Source: Dillenia suffruticosa | Taxonomy: Eukaryota; Streptophyta; Magnoliopsida; Dilleniales; Dilleniaceae | Assembly (NCBI GenBank): GCA_033439265.1 | Contig: JAVTVX010000013.1 | Span: forward strand, 8,024,501 to 8,088,500 | Direction of reading: 5' to 3' | DNA length: 64,000 bases | Shown: positions 12,226 through 23,910 of the stretch, piece by piece | How positions within the stretch are numbered: position 1 is the stretch's first letter | Layout: every line of letters starts with the position of its first letter | The notes under the pieces: generated by a model | Databases searched by the model: none | Told to the model about the DNA's origin: nothing | Seen by the model: the letters and a program-made list of their open reading frames with translations, nothing else | Position numbers and translations under genes: made by a program

Positions 12226-12699
12226 TTTTATTTAAAAAAAAAGCAAGATAAATTCAATTTTCTCTTTCTAAAACTAATCACATAATTTTTTTTTTCTTTC
12301 CGAAAATGTATGGATTTTGAGTTTTCTCTTGATTTTTGTCTCTCACAAATCAGATATGTTAGTTTGTTATTTTATTTGAGATAATGTATTCTCTTTAATA
12401 AGGTCAAAAATGGGGATTCATTTTCCTACCCTTTTGGAATGCTATCGAGTGATTCCAAATATATTGGGTTTGGGAAAGTTGTCAATATTTGAAAGCCTCT
12501 TTTACCATATGCCAATAATGCTAAATGAACTTCTTGTTATCCTGCAACTAAGTTTTAAAATGGAGTCTTTGTCACTGTCAGGAATTGGGCATTTGAAACC
12601 AAAAAAGGGATGGCAGGGAATTTCGCATCTCTCACCAATTTGTCCATTTTCATAAATTCAGCGTCGCGGCGTTCACAAGGCTAGCTTGCTTCCACTCCC
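12181..12699. other. Region upstream of the ORP gene, no gene seen
   Basis: It begins with a long T tract (about 12193-12222) and A/T-rich sequence, then becomes more balanced from 12400. A frame at 12410-12655 is open but resembles nothing I know. Probably promoter-distal DNA of the ORP4-like gene. Confidence 0.4.
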
Positions 12700-12891
12700 C
12701 CTCCATCTTCACCCTATTTAAATTGGGTCCCTCGTCCGCGTAAAACTAAAATACAATCCTCTCTCTCTCTCTACATAAAACTGATCAGAGCAGAGCTGTC
12801 TTGCCTTTCAATCCCGTAAATCTCTCCCTCTCTCTCCGTCCTGGAAACAGAGATTCATTTGCCTTTGCAATCTGCGGATTCTTCTCTACAA
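12700..12891 (+). promoter_or_regulatory. Core promoter and 5' UTR of the ORP4-like gene
   Basis: A TATA-like CTATTTAAAT lies at about 12713-12722. About 40 bp downstream begins a CT-rich stretch (CTCTCTCTCT near 12760-12773 and again 12820-12837), typical of plant 5' untranslated leaders, leading to the ATG at 12892. The transcription start is inferred, near 12745. Confidence 0.5.
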
Positions 12892-15800
12892 ATGGTATTC
12901 TCCTCCATTCTCTCCTCCAAACTCTCTGGTTTTCTTTTCTTCCTTTTTTTTTTTTTTTGTTGTATCGAATCATTCAAAGTGAAAAACATTATTTTTCCCT
13001 TTTTTTTGAAAAACATTATTTTTCATTTTTTTCCCTTTAAAAAATGATATATGTTGATGACTCGTGAATGCTTCAATCATTGTGAAAAAGGGGGTATAGG
13101 GGATAAACTTTGGAGAAAGTGGTATGGCCGGCCAGGAAAAACTGTCGATTTCGTACTTAGATAAAGTAGTATACTAATATAACATAAAGTATATAAAATA
13201 ATTGAGATAATGGATGGAGTTTCTGCAACTTCCAGTAGACCACAACATATTGCCTTTCTTTTTCTTGTGTGGCACAATTAATTAATTCATAAATAATATA
13301 AAACACAAAGTTTCTGCTACCTTCATGTATTTCAATGTCCTGCACTTTATCTTGGTTGATTTTGTCGTTTCATGCCCAAATTTATTTGGCAAGGTAATTC
13401 TAGTGCTGAAGTTCTCTCTCTCTCCCCGGGTCAACATCACATTTGAGAGTGAATTTTGCCATTTCGTGATAAATTTTTTATCACGCATCTATCTTTACTT
13501 CATTTTCTTTGTCGGAGAATTAAAAAAAGGTTTAAATTCATGTTAGCTTTAAATTTTGTAAGCCGGAATAAATGGTAAAAAAGAACGAAAAAAATTTATT
13601 GTAACACTCGAATGATAAAAAATTCATATTCAGGTGTTTTTTTATGAGGTAGTGTTTGAATTTTCATTGACGATTCCATTGTTTTTGCAATCCGTAAGTA
13701 GAAAAAGAAAAGAAGGAACAAATGTAATGTCTGTTTCATTATTTATAGTATGGTCGTCATGGATATCATCACGTTAAATGGTTCCTGTTTGAAAATGCTC
13801 TGCCCACAGATTATTCAATTCAAATCATGTTTACTCCATTTTTTTTCTCTTCACAATTCATTGTAATGTCAGGTACTGCATGTACTTTCTGGCTACTGTG
13901 CATCTAATTTAATACCTGACTTTGCATCAAAATGTAACTTGGGCGGGGTGCAATTTGATTTATAGATTTTGTGTTTTAACTTACTTTTGCTAATTCTCTC
14001 TTCAAAAAGGATGATCTGACTATTATTTGCCGGACGGCAATGCCTCCTAAACCTCTTTGCTTGTGTAGAACATTACGTGAATGCCAAACATGCAAAGTAA
14101 TATATGCAATTTCTTTTTTTTTTTTTAATTTTCTTTTAAAAATATTGGTTAGAGCATAAGACACAATAATATTGTAAATGATTTATAAATAAATTTTTAT
14201 CTTAATTTTATGCAGACCGACTAGTAACTTTCCTCCCAGCTATAGTATAAGATACTTAATAGCAATTCTTTCCTTATGCTTGAACTTTCGGATTGAATGT
14301 ATAGTTTTACAAAATTTAAGATGGTATTACAGTGTAAGATACAAAGTCCAAGTCAGTTTTAGATCCGTCTCCGTGTCTAATGTGTGATTGAGTGATTATG
14401 CTATCAGCATGATGCTTCAAACAATGAAATGTGGTTATGTATGCAAATTACAACCGCCCAATGATTGTTTCGTGAAATGGGAAAATTGCTGATGCGTTTG
14501 GGCAATTGTGTAGGTCACGGGAGGACAAAATAGTGAGGAGATGAGAAAAGCTGTGCTGACAGCGCCCTTGTCGTTGGATGGAGAATCAGGTGCAGACTAC
14601 AGAGCGCCAAATATGGTGCAACGCGTACTTAGCCTCTTCAAGAATGTCCTCCCCGGTTCTGATCTCACCCATTTTCAGGCAACTCTCAGTTCCTTTTTTA
14701 CTTATTTACCCTGTTTTATCACACATAAGCGTCGCACCAAATATTAATATATGTGGATCAATATGTTTTTTGTCACATAAATTCAAACTTCTCAATATGA
14801 TGAAAGATATTGTTTGGTCACAATCCATCTGTACGGTTTTGTCAATTTTAGATGGGCACAAAGGTGAATGCTAGACAAAAATTGGCCATCTTCAAGTTCA
14901 AAGCAAAACAGTAACAGATCTTGATTGATTATGGCAGTAGTAATTGAAATTCGTACATAGATGGACTGATTGTTTTCATTGGGCAACACTATGTATTGGG
15001 CCTTTGAAATAACCAGAGTATTTCAATTAGATTAACCAAATAAACTACATGCAAAATGTCGAGTCAAATGACACTAAGACTAAGCTTCCAACTAGTTGTC
15101 AATGAAGAGTGGGATCATCAAGGAGGACACCATCCATAGGGATGAGATGAACATTAGGTTCAACTAGCATTGAGGCAGTCTTGGCATCAGTCAGAAGGTG
15201 CTGAACTAGTCCCAGAAAATAAGTGAGAGGACCAAGATCATAGACCCTTGGTTGGTGCCAAATCATATCTCAATGACAGCAATTTCTGACCTGGATATGA
15301 TACTTAATCACATCAAGTAATTGATTCTGGTGTGGTTTACAATAGACCAGAGAATCCTATGTACTTAGATTTACAAATCAACCTGCACAAGTGGACCAGA
15401 GGCTTTTGGCTTACCAGTCTTTGTAGAGTGGTTGGTTATGCCCGAGTCAGTCTCATAGCCAATCAGACTTCTAGTGCAAAACAGTAAAATGAACAATTAT
15501 AAATCAGAAAACGTCATTGAAATATTGACGAGTTTAAAGGGCTATGACATCAACAAGAAAATTATGAGGCACAAAGTTCTATTTGACAACCATAGGGAAG
15601 GCACTATTATTTTTTGCAACATTTTTCAAGCTTCTTGGCTCAATATTAGCTCTCTTTTTGGCATATATTTGTATCCATTTGTTTTTCTTATTGTTGCATC
15701 AGTCTCAACCTTTCATTCGTCCTCCAACTAAGCCCTTGTTTGTTCGGTAGCTATTTGGTCCCTTTGGGGCATCAAAATTGCGTTCAGCCTTTCAATCTCC

Positions 15801-17708
15801 AAAGAAAAGTGTCTGATGAAAATTTAAGGAGAATGAGTACTTTAATGGCAGTACCTTATGCCAAATTTAACAATCCACGTTTTTGGGGGGCGGGTTCTGA
15901 AAATAGGTATTTTGTTCTTATTTAGGCAGTAGCGTTTTTTCTGATGTTAATAGTCCGTCTGTAAGTGCAGTTATCACCTCTGTTCAACATTCCAAAGTCA
16001 CAGCTACAGTGTTTTGGGGAGTCTGTGTATTGCGTCCAGAGTGACATGTTAAGCAAATGTGCAAATGCTGATACTCCTCTCGACAGATTTACCTCCGTAG
16101 TTGCTTGGAGCATCTCGATATCGCGGCCTGTGATCTTTGGTGCCGCTCCATACAATCCTGTGCTCGGAGAGACTCACCATGTCTCTAGGGGCTCTTTCCG
16201 TGTTCTACTTGAGCAGGTACGATATAATGTATTCTGACACAAAATCCACGTGCATACACCTTCAGAGTCTGTCATTGCCTTTCCTGGAAAATGATCGAAA
16301 TTCATGAGTTTCTTGCTTCAGATTTCACACCACCCCCCGGTTTCAGCTCTTCACGCAACCGATGAACCAAAAAATATTGAATTGATATGGTGTCAAAGAC
16401 CTGTTCCCAAATTTCAGGGTATGTTTATTTTTTTTTGGTACAGTTTCAGGGTATGTTTATTGAGCTTCAAGGACGCCATTTTTGATAAATAAAACAATGG
16501 GTAGAAGCACTTGACCCAAATCAAGCATCCAACATATAGAAATTTACTGGAACAGAATTAATGTTGCAGGTACAGGAGTAGAAGTCGAGGTACATGGAAA
16601 AAAAGAGCTAAAGCTATTGACTCATGGTGAAACTTATGTAATGGATTCACCAAAGCTCTTTATCCGATTCTTCCCTGTGCCTGGCGCCGATTGGGTTGGT
16701 AATGTTAGAATCAAGTGTGAAGAGACCGGCATAGAAGCTGCATTGTGTTACAGAAACAGCTCCTTCCTACACTTCGGTGGAACCCAGAGATCGGTGAAAG
16801 GAAAGATTTTCCTATCATCTTCACCAAGGAAGACTATTTATGAGATCAATGGTCGTTGGGACAGGTACTTAATTACTTTCAAGGTTTAGCTTGAAGATAT
16901 AAAACTTGCAAACCCTAGACTACCTGAAGTTTCAACAGTCAGCCCATGTCCTTTTTCTTGAGATACCCTGATGTTTAGTCCGAAACCTTTTTAAGTGGAG
17001 AAACTGTGACAGCAGCCCTACACCCTTGCTAGATTATCTCCAAAACTCCTTACAACTAGCACTCACAAGATTTCAGCCCCCAAACTCAAATCCTACAAAA
17101 TTCACTAAAGAAAAATGAAAAAGTAACAAGATATGCAATACAATATGCAGACTTCTTTTTTTAATATATAATGTATGAATATGCAGGACAGTTTCCATGA
17201 AGGACACTTCTACCGGGAAGGTTACAGTAATATACAACGCGAATGAAGTTATATCAAATTTGAAAACGCCTGTTGTGGAGGATCCAGAGGTAACCAACCT
17301 CTCTGCCCATTCAACAATGTGTCTTAATTTCAGCACACCTGGATCGCATTTCCACCACTCAAAATTTTGCTATTTCAACACATGCTGGTCCTTCTGTGTG
17401 TCTGTGCATGTGTGTCCTTGATCTGATGGTGGAACTTTTTATGTGGGTGTTAGGGGGTATGGAGTAGCGAGTCAAGTGTGGTGTGGAGTGAAGTGAGCCA
17501 AGGGATACTGAGCAAGAATTGGGACAAGGCAAGAATAGCAAAGAAGATTGTGGAAGAGAAGGAAAGAGAACTATTAAGGGAAAGACAATCAAAAGGAGAA
17601 GCTTGGGTGCCCAAACACTTCTTTGTATCGAACACAAAGGAAGGCGGGTGGGAATGCTCACCTATTCACAAGTGGGTACCTCCTGCACCCATTGTTGTCC
17701 CCATTTAA
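12892..17708 (+). CDS. ORP4: Oxysterol-binding protein-related protein, ORP4 type (7 exons)
   Basis: Predicted lipid-transfer protein of 387 residues consisting of little more than the OSBP-related ligand-binding domain, like the short plant ORP4 group; such proteins move sterols or phosphoinositides between membranes. Exons: 12892-12894 (the ATG alone), 14514-14678, 15971-16216, 16322-16418, 16570-16864, 17187-17289, 17454-17708. Phases agree across every junction. The N-terminus reads MVTGGQNSEEMRKAVLTAPL. The family signature EQ-ISHHPPVSA spans the exon 3/4 junction; NPVLGETH (exon 3) and FFPVPGADWVGN (exon 5) are further hallmarks. The start was chosen because ATG at 12892 is followed at once by a GT donor and joins exon 2 in frame. 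The alternative start in exon 2 (14541) would lose nine residues. Intron 2 needs a GC donor (CAG/GCAACT at 14679), because exon 3 continues the conserved FQ-L text exactly there. Introns 1 and 2 are long (1.6 and 1.3 kb). The gene looks intact. Confidence 0.9.
15055..15400 (-). mobile_element. Ty1-copia reverse transcriptase fragment in ORP intron 2
   Basis: On the minus strand this part of the second ORP intron reads as degraded copia RT text: DLGPLTYFLGL and, further along, DPTLH.QLVGSLV, which match the DLGxLKYFLG and DPTxYRxLVGSLxYL signatures. No LTRs seen. A short, old, broken fragment lying antisense to the host gene. Confidence 0.7.
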
Positions 17709-18569
17709 TATATTAGAAAATGACACATTTTAATTTAGTGTTAATAACCCATTTTAAAATGACACATTGCTACAATCCATCTCTACTAAGATTCATTTTA
17801 TTTATTTATTTATGTATTTATTTATGGGGGTGAGGGGAGGGAATTATGAATGTTCTTCAATCATTCATGATGCTTGTTCAGAGAATTTTGTTCCTCTAAT
17901 GATAATGGTTGTGCTTCTGTCTCAAATCTTCAACATGGCAAAATAATACCTTTTAGATTTTAAAAAATTATGCTGGTGAAGGGAACTTATAAGAAATGGC
18001 GGAGTTGGGCGAGAGAGGGGTAGTGGAATGGGGTCAAATGACTCTACCAAGCTTTAAAAAATTATGAAAATTTTGTTCCTCTAGTCGTTTGCTAATGATT
18101 CTACCACTTTAACTTCAAGTTTTATTAGTATATGAAGAATAGTGGATATTAAAGGTACTTAAGAAAAAAATTCAGACTTTAACAAAATATTAGTTGGCAT
18201 GTGAAATAAATATTTGTTTAGACAATACCTAAAATATGATATTTTACGGCTTTAATTTAATTAAAATTCTAAATTTAATACCAATCAACTATATTTTTAA
18301 TCGAATCTTAAAAATTTTTGAATAATTTTTGTTAATTGAAGATATGTGAAGGCTTTATATATATCATACTAACGCTTTAATAAGGGACTAGACTACACTA
18401 AATTCTTAGCTATGCCACTAAGAATAAAGGGTATATCATAGGAATTAAATTTAGTATTTAGCTACACTTAAATTGAATATATTGACAAAAGAAAATGACA
18501 AAACAATATTTTTTTTTCAAAAGTAAAATGACTTCAAGACAAAAGTAAAAGCATGAGTCTTGCTTTCAC
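17709..18569. other. 3' flank of the ORP gene and intergenic DNA
   Basis: Holds the presumed 3' UTR, a TTTA microsatellite (about 17796-17826) and AT-rich sequence. No reading frame or element recognised. Confidence 0.5.
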
Positions 18570-18690
18570 ATTAATGAATTGGGAGTCAAGTTTGGACTAA
18601 AGTGGCATTTTTCTCCTTTCTCTATGTAATTGGCTCGCATTCGAACATGCAACAAAAAAAAAAAAAAAAAAAAAAATTAATGAATTGGGA
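18570..18690 (+). mobile_element. Short SINE-like retroposon with 15-bp target duplication
   Basis: A body of about 70 bp (18585-18652) ends in an A tract of more than 20 bases. It is flanked by the perfect 15-bp direct repeat ATTAATGAATTGGGA (18570-18584 and 18676-18690). Near the 3' end is CGCATTCGAACATG, resembling a tRNA B box. Related in sequence to the elements at 23929 and 27298 (both on the minus strand). Confidence 0.75.
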
Positions 18691-19342
18691 ATTTTTACCC
18701 TTAAAATATTCATCAATTGTTGAATTATCATTTAATAAATATTAATTATTTTATTATTTTGTTTTGTGATAAACTAATGACAGATTCATGATAACTTCTT
18801 AACATTACATGAGTGTTTTCCTTTTCTTTTTTTTTTATTTTAACGAGTTAAATTAATTAATATTTATAAAAAAAACCCTTAAACTTTTTATATTTATAAT
18901 TTTTTATATTTAATAAATTATTTATTAAATTATAATTATAATTTTTATATTATTTATTTTATAATTAATAATTATATATTTTATCACATTAAATACTATT
19001 ATAAAAGATTTTTATTATATTATTTCTATAAAATAATTAATATTTATATAAAAATTCTTTTATTTTTAGTGTCCACACTTCTACTCTCCGTATTTTTATA
19101 ATTTGTCATTTTCTCACGTTATTTTGTATCCTGTATCCGTTTTCATTTTCGTGCAACTGGGTACAATTCAATAGTTTTAATGATAAAAAAAAAAAATCCA
19201 TACTTACAGCTGAATTAAAATCGGATAAAGCAAAACGATGATGCTTCATTCGACCAAATTTACACTTTTATACATAAAAATAAAATAAAACCCAGAACAA
19301 ATTTTATTGCATGATCAAGCCGCAAAGCCCCCGTCCCCTCGG
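18691..19342. other. AT-rich intergenic DNA
   Basis: Extremely AT-rich (notably 18840-19040), with no gene or recognisable element. Its right end is the presumed 3' UTR of the minus-strand PADRE gene. Confidence 0.5.
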
Positions 19343-19879
19343 CTAGTCATCTCCGTGTTTAAGGATGTCTGATTCGCTCCTTCTATTAAAAGATCTCTCT
19401 CTAATAGTATCCAAAATGGGCTTCCACGACCCCGACTTTGGCCAATTTTGCCTTCCAACCCCACTTACGCCCTTACTATTACCCGCATCCGGCTTGATGC
19501 GGATCGGACTTCTGGCTGGCGAGCACCGACTCGGACTAGGACTCTGACTCGGACTCTTACCCGAACCAGGCCGAGACTTTGCGATTTTATTGAGCTTGCT
19601 TACAATAGATGCCAAATCCATAGGTGAGACGTCGGGTTGAAACGCCGAGAAGGGTAACAAGAAGTAGACTCGACCCGGTTCGAGGCAGGTCGTAGGCTTT
19701 AGTGGGTTCGAACTACCTGTGAGGAGCTGAGCTGGAGTGCAGATGAAGTGTTCAGGAGGTTTTCCGGTGACTTCGCAGACTGTAATGGGATTTTCAAATT
19801 CCTCGACAAGCCCATTTAAGTGAACTACGCGAATGGTGTCGAAGGATGTTGATGGTCTGCATGAGAAGCAACAACCCAT
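19343..19879 (-). CDS. PADRE (DUF4228) domain protein
   Basis: Single-exon gene for a 178-residue protein of the plant-specific PADRE/DUF4228 family, many of whose members respond to pathogens and abiotic stress; the biochemical role is not known. It starts MGCCFSC, where Gly2 followed by cysteines fits N-myristoylation plus palmitoylation and hence membrane attachment (inference). The domain covers about residues 15-95, with IRVVHLNGLVEEFENPITV and the conserved GRVYFLLP (about residues 68-75). The rest is a basic, serine/proline-rich tail with SPSQSPSPSRCSPARSP, likely disordered and phosphorylatable, and a short conserved-looking end (WKPILDTIRE). Length is normal for the family and the frame is intact. 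The GC content is clearly higher than the surrounding DNA, as expected of a live gene. Confidence 0.9.
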   Translation of the reverse strand: MGCCFSCRPSTSFDTIRVVHLNGLVEEFENPITVCEVTGKPPEHFICTPAQLLTGSSNPLKPTTCLEPGRVYFLLPFSAFQPDVSPMDLASIVSKLNKIAKSRPGSGKSPSQSPSPSRCSPARSPIRIKPDAGNSKGVSGVGRQNWPKSGSWKPILDTIRERSFNRRSESDILKHGDD

Positions 19880-19953
19880 CTCCCCCCCTCTCCCTAGTTT
19901 GAAGACTATTGTTTGGTATAGATTACCTGCAATTGGGTCTATATGTATATATA

Positions 19954-19980
19954 TCGAGAGAGAGAGAGAGAGAGAGAGAG
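19954..19980. repeat. (GA)n microsatellite in the PADRE 5' leader
   Basis: About 13 GA units, which read as CT repeats in the sense of the minus-strand PADRE gene. A TATATATACATATA stretch lies between it and the start codon. CT-rich leaders are common in plant genes. Confidence 0.85.
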
Positions 19981-19989
19981 TTTCTTTTA

Positions 19990-21574
19990 CGTCTGTCAGC
20001 TATTGTAAGATGCCTTTGACACGGTCAGCATGGCAGAAGACTTGTGATATTACTGACTTACCCCTTCAACAGTGCCGCTTCCTTTTTTCTTATTCTTATT
20101 ATATATTATTTAAAATTATAATGACTTGATTTTATGTCATGATTTTAATATTCCTTAAGTTTCTTATTCTATATTTTATAATGTTTGTGGTGGTTCGAGC
20201 CTGTAGATATGCCATACGTGCTGCACGGTTTAGCTTATTTGTATGTTTACTTTTTCTGGACCTGGGAAGATGCGAAAGTAGGGAGCCGACGGTAGTCATA
20301 CTTGAGAGGATTGACTAAATTTCATAGTTAGGCTGGTTTAAATCATGTTTTAAACCTTTTATATGATGAAAGTTGGAGAAGGAGAAACTGTTACCAGATT
20401 CTGTCAAACCGTAATGCTGAACACACCAAAATATGTGTACATAACTTATAATATTATATCCGACAAAATTATTTTTTGGGTCAATATGCATGAACAGTTG
20501 TACAGAAATGAAAGGGTCGGCTCCCCAAATTTTGAAATCTTTAATATCATAAACCCAAAAGGAGTTTTTAAGTCGGGGGGATTTCAGGCATTTCATTGAC
20601 ATCTGACCACCCCTTTCCCCCCTAGACAAGATTGTGAAACTCGGTCCGATCCTTATTTAATCGGAACCTTTTTCTACATTCCGAAATTATGGTGATTAAA
20701 GTCATGGCTAAGAATGAGGAAATTAAAGTGCTATAGTATTTTATATTATTAATTTAATTTCTCATCTTTTATTTCACAATATGTATTTTATATTATTATG
20801 TGAAAGCAAAATGAAAGTTTATATGTTGATCGAGCGGTATAAAAAAAAGGTTGTGACCTAATTCCTCCATATTCCTCCTCGCTCTTCATTCTTCAGCTTT
20901 TTAAAGTTAAATTCTCTTTTGTTTTTAGGCCAGCAATTAGTGAGAAAATTTGCTCCTCTATTTTGTCGGTAGACATCATCAAAACTACAACCAAAAAAAA
21001 AATAAAATCAATATTTTCCACAAGTTAATTCAACCAAAAGCAATATTTAAATTTTTTATATTTTATTTTTTGGCCCTCATTAAATTTTTTATATTATCTT
21101 TTTTCTATTAATATTGTTCTTATTAAAAAGCAACTTTTTTTTTTTTTTTTTTTTTTTTATATTAGCTTCGTATATTTTGTTGAACTTTTGATTTTGAGGG
21201 AATTAAATAATAAAAAGTATTAACACATTCCCATTTAAATCAATGATATTTAAGCATTGACTTTCTTTCTCCCCTTCTCTCAAATTTATATGATGCCATG
21301 GAGTTGGATCCAACAGTAATAAAAATGCACAATCAACCTTTATCTTTCAATTATATATATAAAATGGTTGGTTGAGTACTCAAAATTTATTTTATACCGG
21401 ATAATAGGTAGTATTTGCTATATATTTCATTAACTTTCTTTATATGGAAAAAAAAATATAATTTTACCTTTAGACTTACTTTTTAAAATATTTTGTTAAT
21501 GAACATAAATATTATCGATATTAAATTAAAATCTATGACACACTGCTCTAAATTTTATATTTAATTTTAGCAAC
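19990..21574. other. Intergenic DNA without a recognised gene
   Basis: AT-rich with poly-T at about 21130-21158. A frame of 104 codons on the minus strand (20629-20315) and its plus-strand counterpart are open, but neither shows family motifs. A GGTTCGAGCC word at about 20192 is an isolated B-box match without a tRNA around it. Confidence 0.4.
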
Positions 21575-23160
21575 AGTGTCCATTGACACCCGATGTCAAA
21601 ATTTATCTTGACACCCTTTTCTAACCGTAAATTTAAATTTTATTTTTTTAATATAAATTTTGATATTTAGTAATCATTTTGAATTCGATTAAACTCGAAT
21701 CCAAAATCTTATTTATTAAATACCAAATCATTAAATCAATTGAGCATTCATAATTTAAATTCTATTGAAAATTTAAAGTCATTTATTATCTTTTTTTCTT
21801 TCTTTTATCTAATATTTCACATATAAACACAATTCCTTTTTCTGTTTTTTTCCCTGCACTCTATCTCTCTCGTCTCAATTTGTCAACTTTTATTTCTTTT
21901 GGTCAGCTTTCACGCAATCCCCTCCACCACGGCTCCTCACTTACAAGATAACAATGAAGAATTTAATTGGGAAGGAAAATATTATTAGGAATTTTTTTTA
22001 AAAATTTAAATTTCATAAGTTAATACATTCAAAATGAAGTCAATAGAAAAAAAATAACCAAAATATGATTAAATGTGATAAAAAATAGAAAGAATTTGAA
22101 TTTGGATGGATTTGATTGGATTTTTGTGTCTTATTCAAATATTTACATAATTAATTTTGTTTTTTCGTTTTGAATATTTAATTGAATTCTCATAACATTT
22201 GGTAATAATTTAAGATAACAATTATAGGATTTTAATGGTTCATTGATAGTTAAGAGTTTATACAAACACCCTCTTAGTGTATTGGATCTTTAAATCCAAA
22301 TTTCTAAACTCCTAATTATTTTTTGAGTGAAATTGAGAGTTTAATTTAGAACGTTTGTGCATGTGTCAAGAATCATTTTGGCACTATTACAATCATTCGA
22401 GTTCGTTGGAATCGCCAATGACCGGAGATACATTCGATCTTATTTTTTAGATTATTTTATTTAAATTCAATTATTTTTACATGTGGTATGCATAATATAA
22501 TCTTACAAATATAATATATCATTAGATTTATTTTAGTTATAATAATAAAAAGAACAATATAGAAATACAAATATAAAATATAATGCTCATAAGGCACTTC
22601 GTATATCTAATTATGACCCTTTATTTTTATTTATACGGCCAATCAGAATTATTTCATCTTAGAATAGTTACAATAAAGTCATAAAAATTGAGGTACACCA
22701 TATAAATCCCCTTTTCTCCACTCACTTCAATTTAAAAAGCCATGAAAAGTGCTAAAATTAGAATTTAAAATATTGTGTTTTAAATCCTCTTCTAGAGTTT
22801 TGTAAGTTTTCAACTAGTTCTCCGGCAAGGGGGCAAGGGGGCAAGGGGGTTGGCAAGGAAAAAAAAAATTCATAAGTTCAATAAACATTTAATAACAATG
22901 AGAGGCTTGACGGAAAAGAAATAAAAGCTGACAAGAAGAAATAAAAAGATGACAGATTGAGAGGAGAGAGAAAGAGTAGGGGAAAAAAAGAAAGAAAGAA
23001 AGAGAGAGTATATAAAAAATAATAAAGGAGAAAAAATTATGAAGAAAAAAGAGAAGAGAGTATTAAATATAAAAGGCTTAACTGTCAGATGAAGTTTAAA
23101 TTTACGGCTAAAGAAGGCAGTTAAAGCAAATTTTAACATCAGATATCAAGAAATTATATA
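21575..23160. mobile_element. Element with long diverged terminal inverted repeats
   Basis: The left edge (about 21585-21640) and the complement of the right edge (about 23145-23090) share text such as GATGTCAAAATTT / GATGTTAAAATTT and CCGTAAATTTAAA. Farther in, the pyrimidine-rich stretch 21848-21912 matches the complement of about 22985-22910 (CTCTCTC.TCTCAAT.TGTCA, TCAGCTTT). The arms are about 240 and 320 bp with roughly 75-80% similarity by eye; the left arm has extra sequence. No transposase gene lies between, so this is a non-autonomous DNA transposon or foldback element. Exact ends and target duplication could not be fixed. Confidence 0.6.
22823..22858 (+). repeat. Short G-rich tandem repeat
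   Basis: GGCAAGGGGG is repeated in tandem (three G5 runs separated by CAA, then GGTTGGCAAGG) in an otherwise AT-rich setting. It could form a G-quadruplex with at least two tetrads. Confidence 0.7.
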
Positions 23161-23910
23161 TATATATATATTCAAAATCACCTTCTTGAATAAATTCATT
23201 GACCATCTTCGTTTTAATGAATTTCCTCGCAATTTTCTCACTCGGGTGTGGAACTTCATCTAGGGAAGGAGTTTCATTTCTTACCAAACATATTAATTGA
23301 ATTCACTTTTTTAACTATTGTTCCACCCGCTCTGCATAGCTATAATTCTTTTTTTTTCGTTATATAAAAATTCAAATATAGAATCAACAGTTTGAAAACA
23401 GAATTGTGATCATTAAACTATTTTCTTAGAGATATAATTATATTCTATCATAAGGCAGACTTGCCATTAAAAGGAAAAAAAATACATTTTTCTAGGTATA
23501 AGAAATTTTAACATAATTCAATTTTCTTTAAATAAAACTATATTTATATTATTTTATATATAAAATTAATAAAAATATAAATATGAAATCTAGATTTTTT
23601 AATAAGAGAGTTTCAAATATTATTTTTTTATATTAAAAGGATATATCCAATCTCAATTAACTTATTGGTCAAATGATGACTTGTTTGGTCTACTCGAGAA
23701 AAATGGGTGAGTGTTGAGCGTGGGGTTTACGTTGTTAGACTGGAGATCTGGAGGAGACATTGGACCACCGCCTAAAGTGTCTCCAACAGCACACTTTCAC
23801 TTTCCCCATGGATTCAAGGACTTTGCTTCAATTTTGGTTAAGAAGAATGACGAATGACAGTAAGGGTGAGTCTAATCAATGACGGCTATTGTTAAGCTGG
23901 TTTAAGGTTC
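23161..23910. other. Intergenic DNA, no gene seen
   Basis: AT-rich. Nothing recognisable except a short TA run (about 23156-23170) at its left edge. Confidence 0.4.

Noticed and set aside
17359-17661. 100-codon minus-strand frame over the end of the ORP gene
   Set aside because: Shadow of ORP exon 7 and its preceding intron.
20185-20205. GGTTCGAGCC, possible tRNA B box
   Set aside because: No A box or acceptor stem at the right distance; cannot fold as a tRNA.
20315-20629. 104-codon minus-strand frame with plus-strand shadow
   Set aside because: No motif, no gene-like composition; both strands open by chance.
22870-23139. 89-codon minus-strand frame rich in Phe, Leu and Ser
   Set aside because: Produced by the GA-rich arm of the inverted-repeat element; low complexity only.
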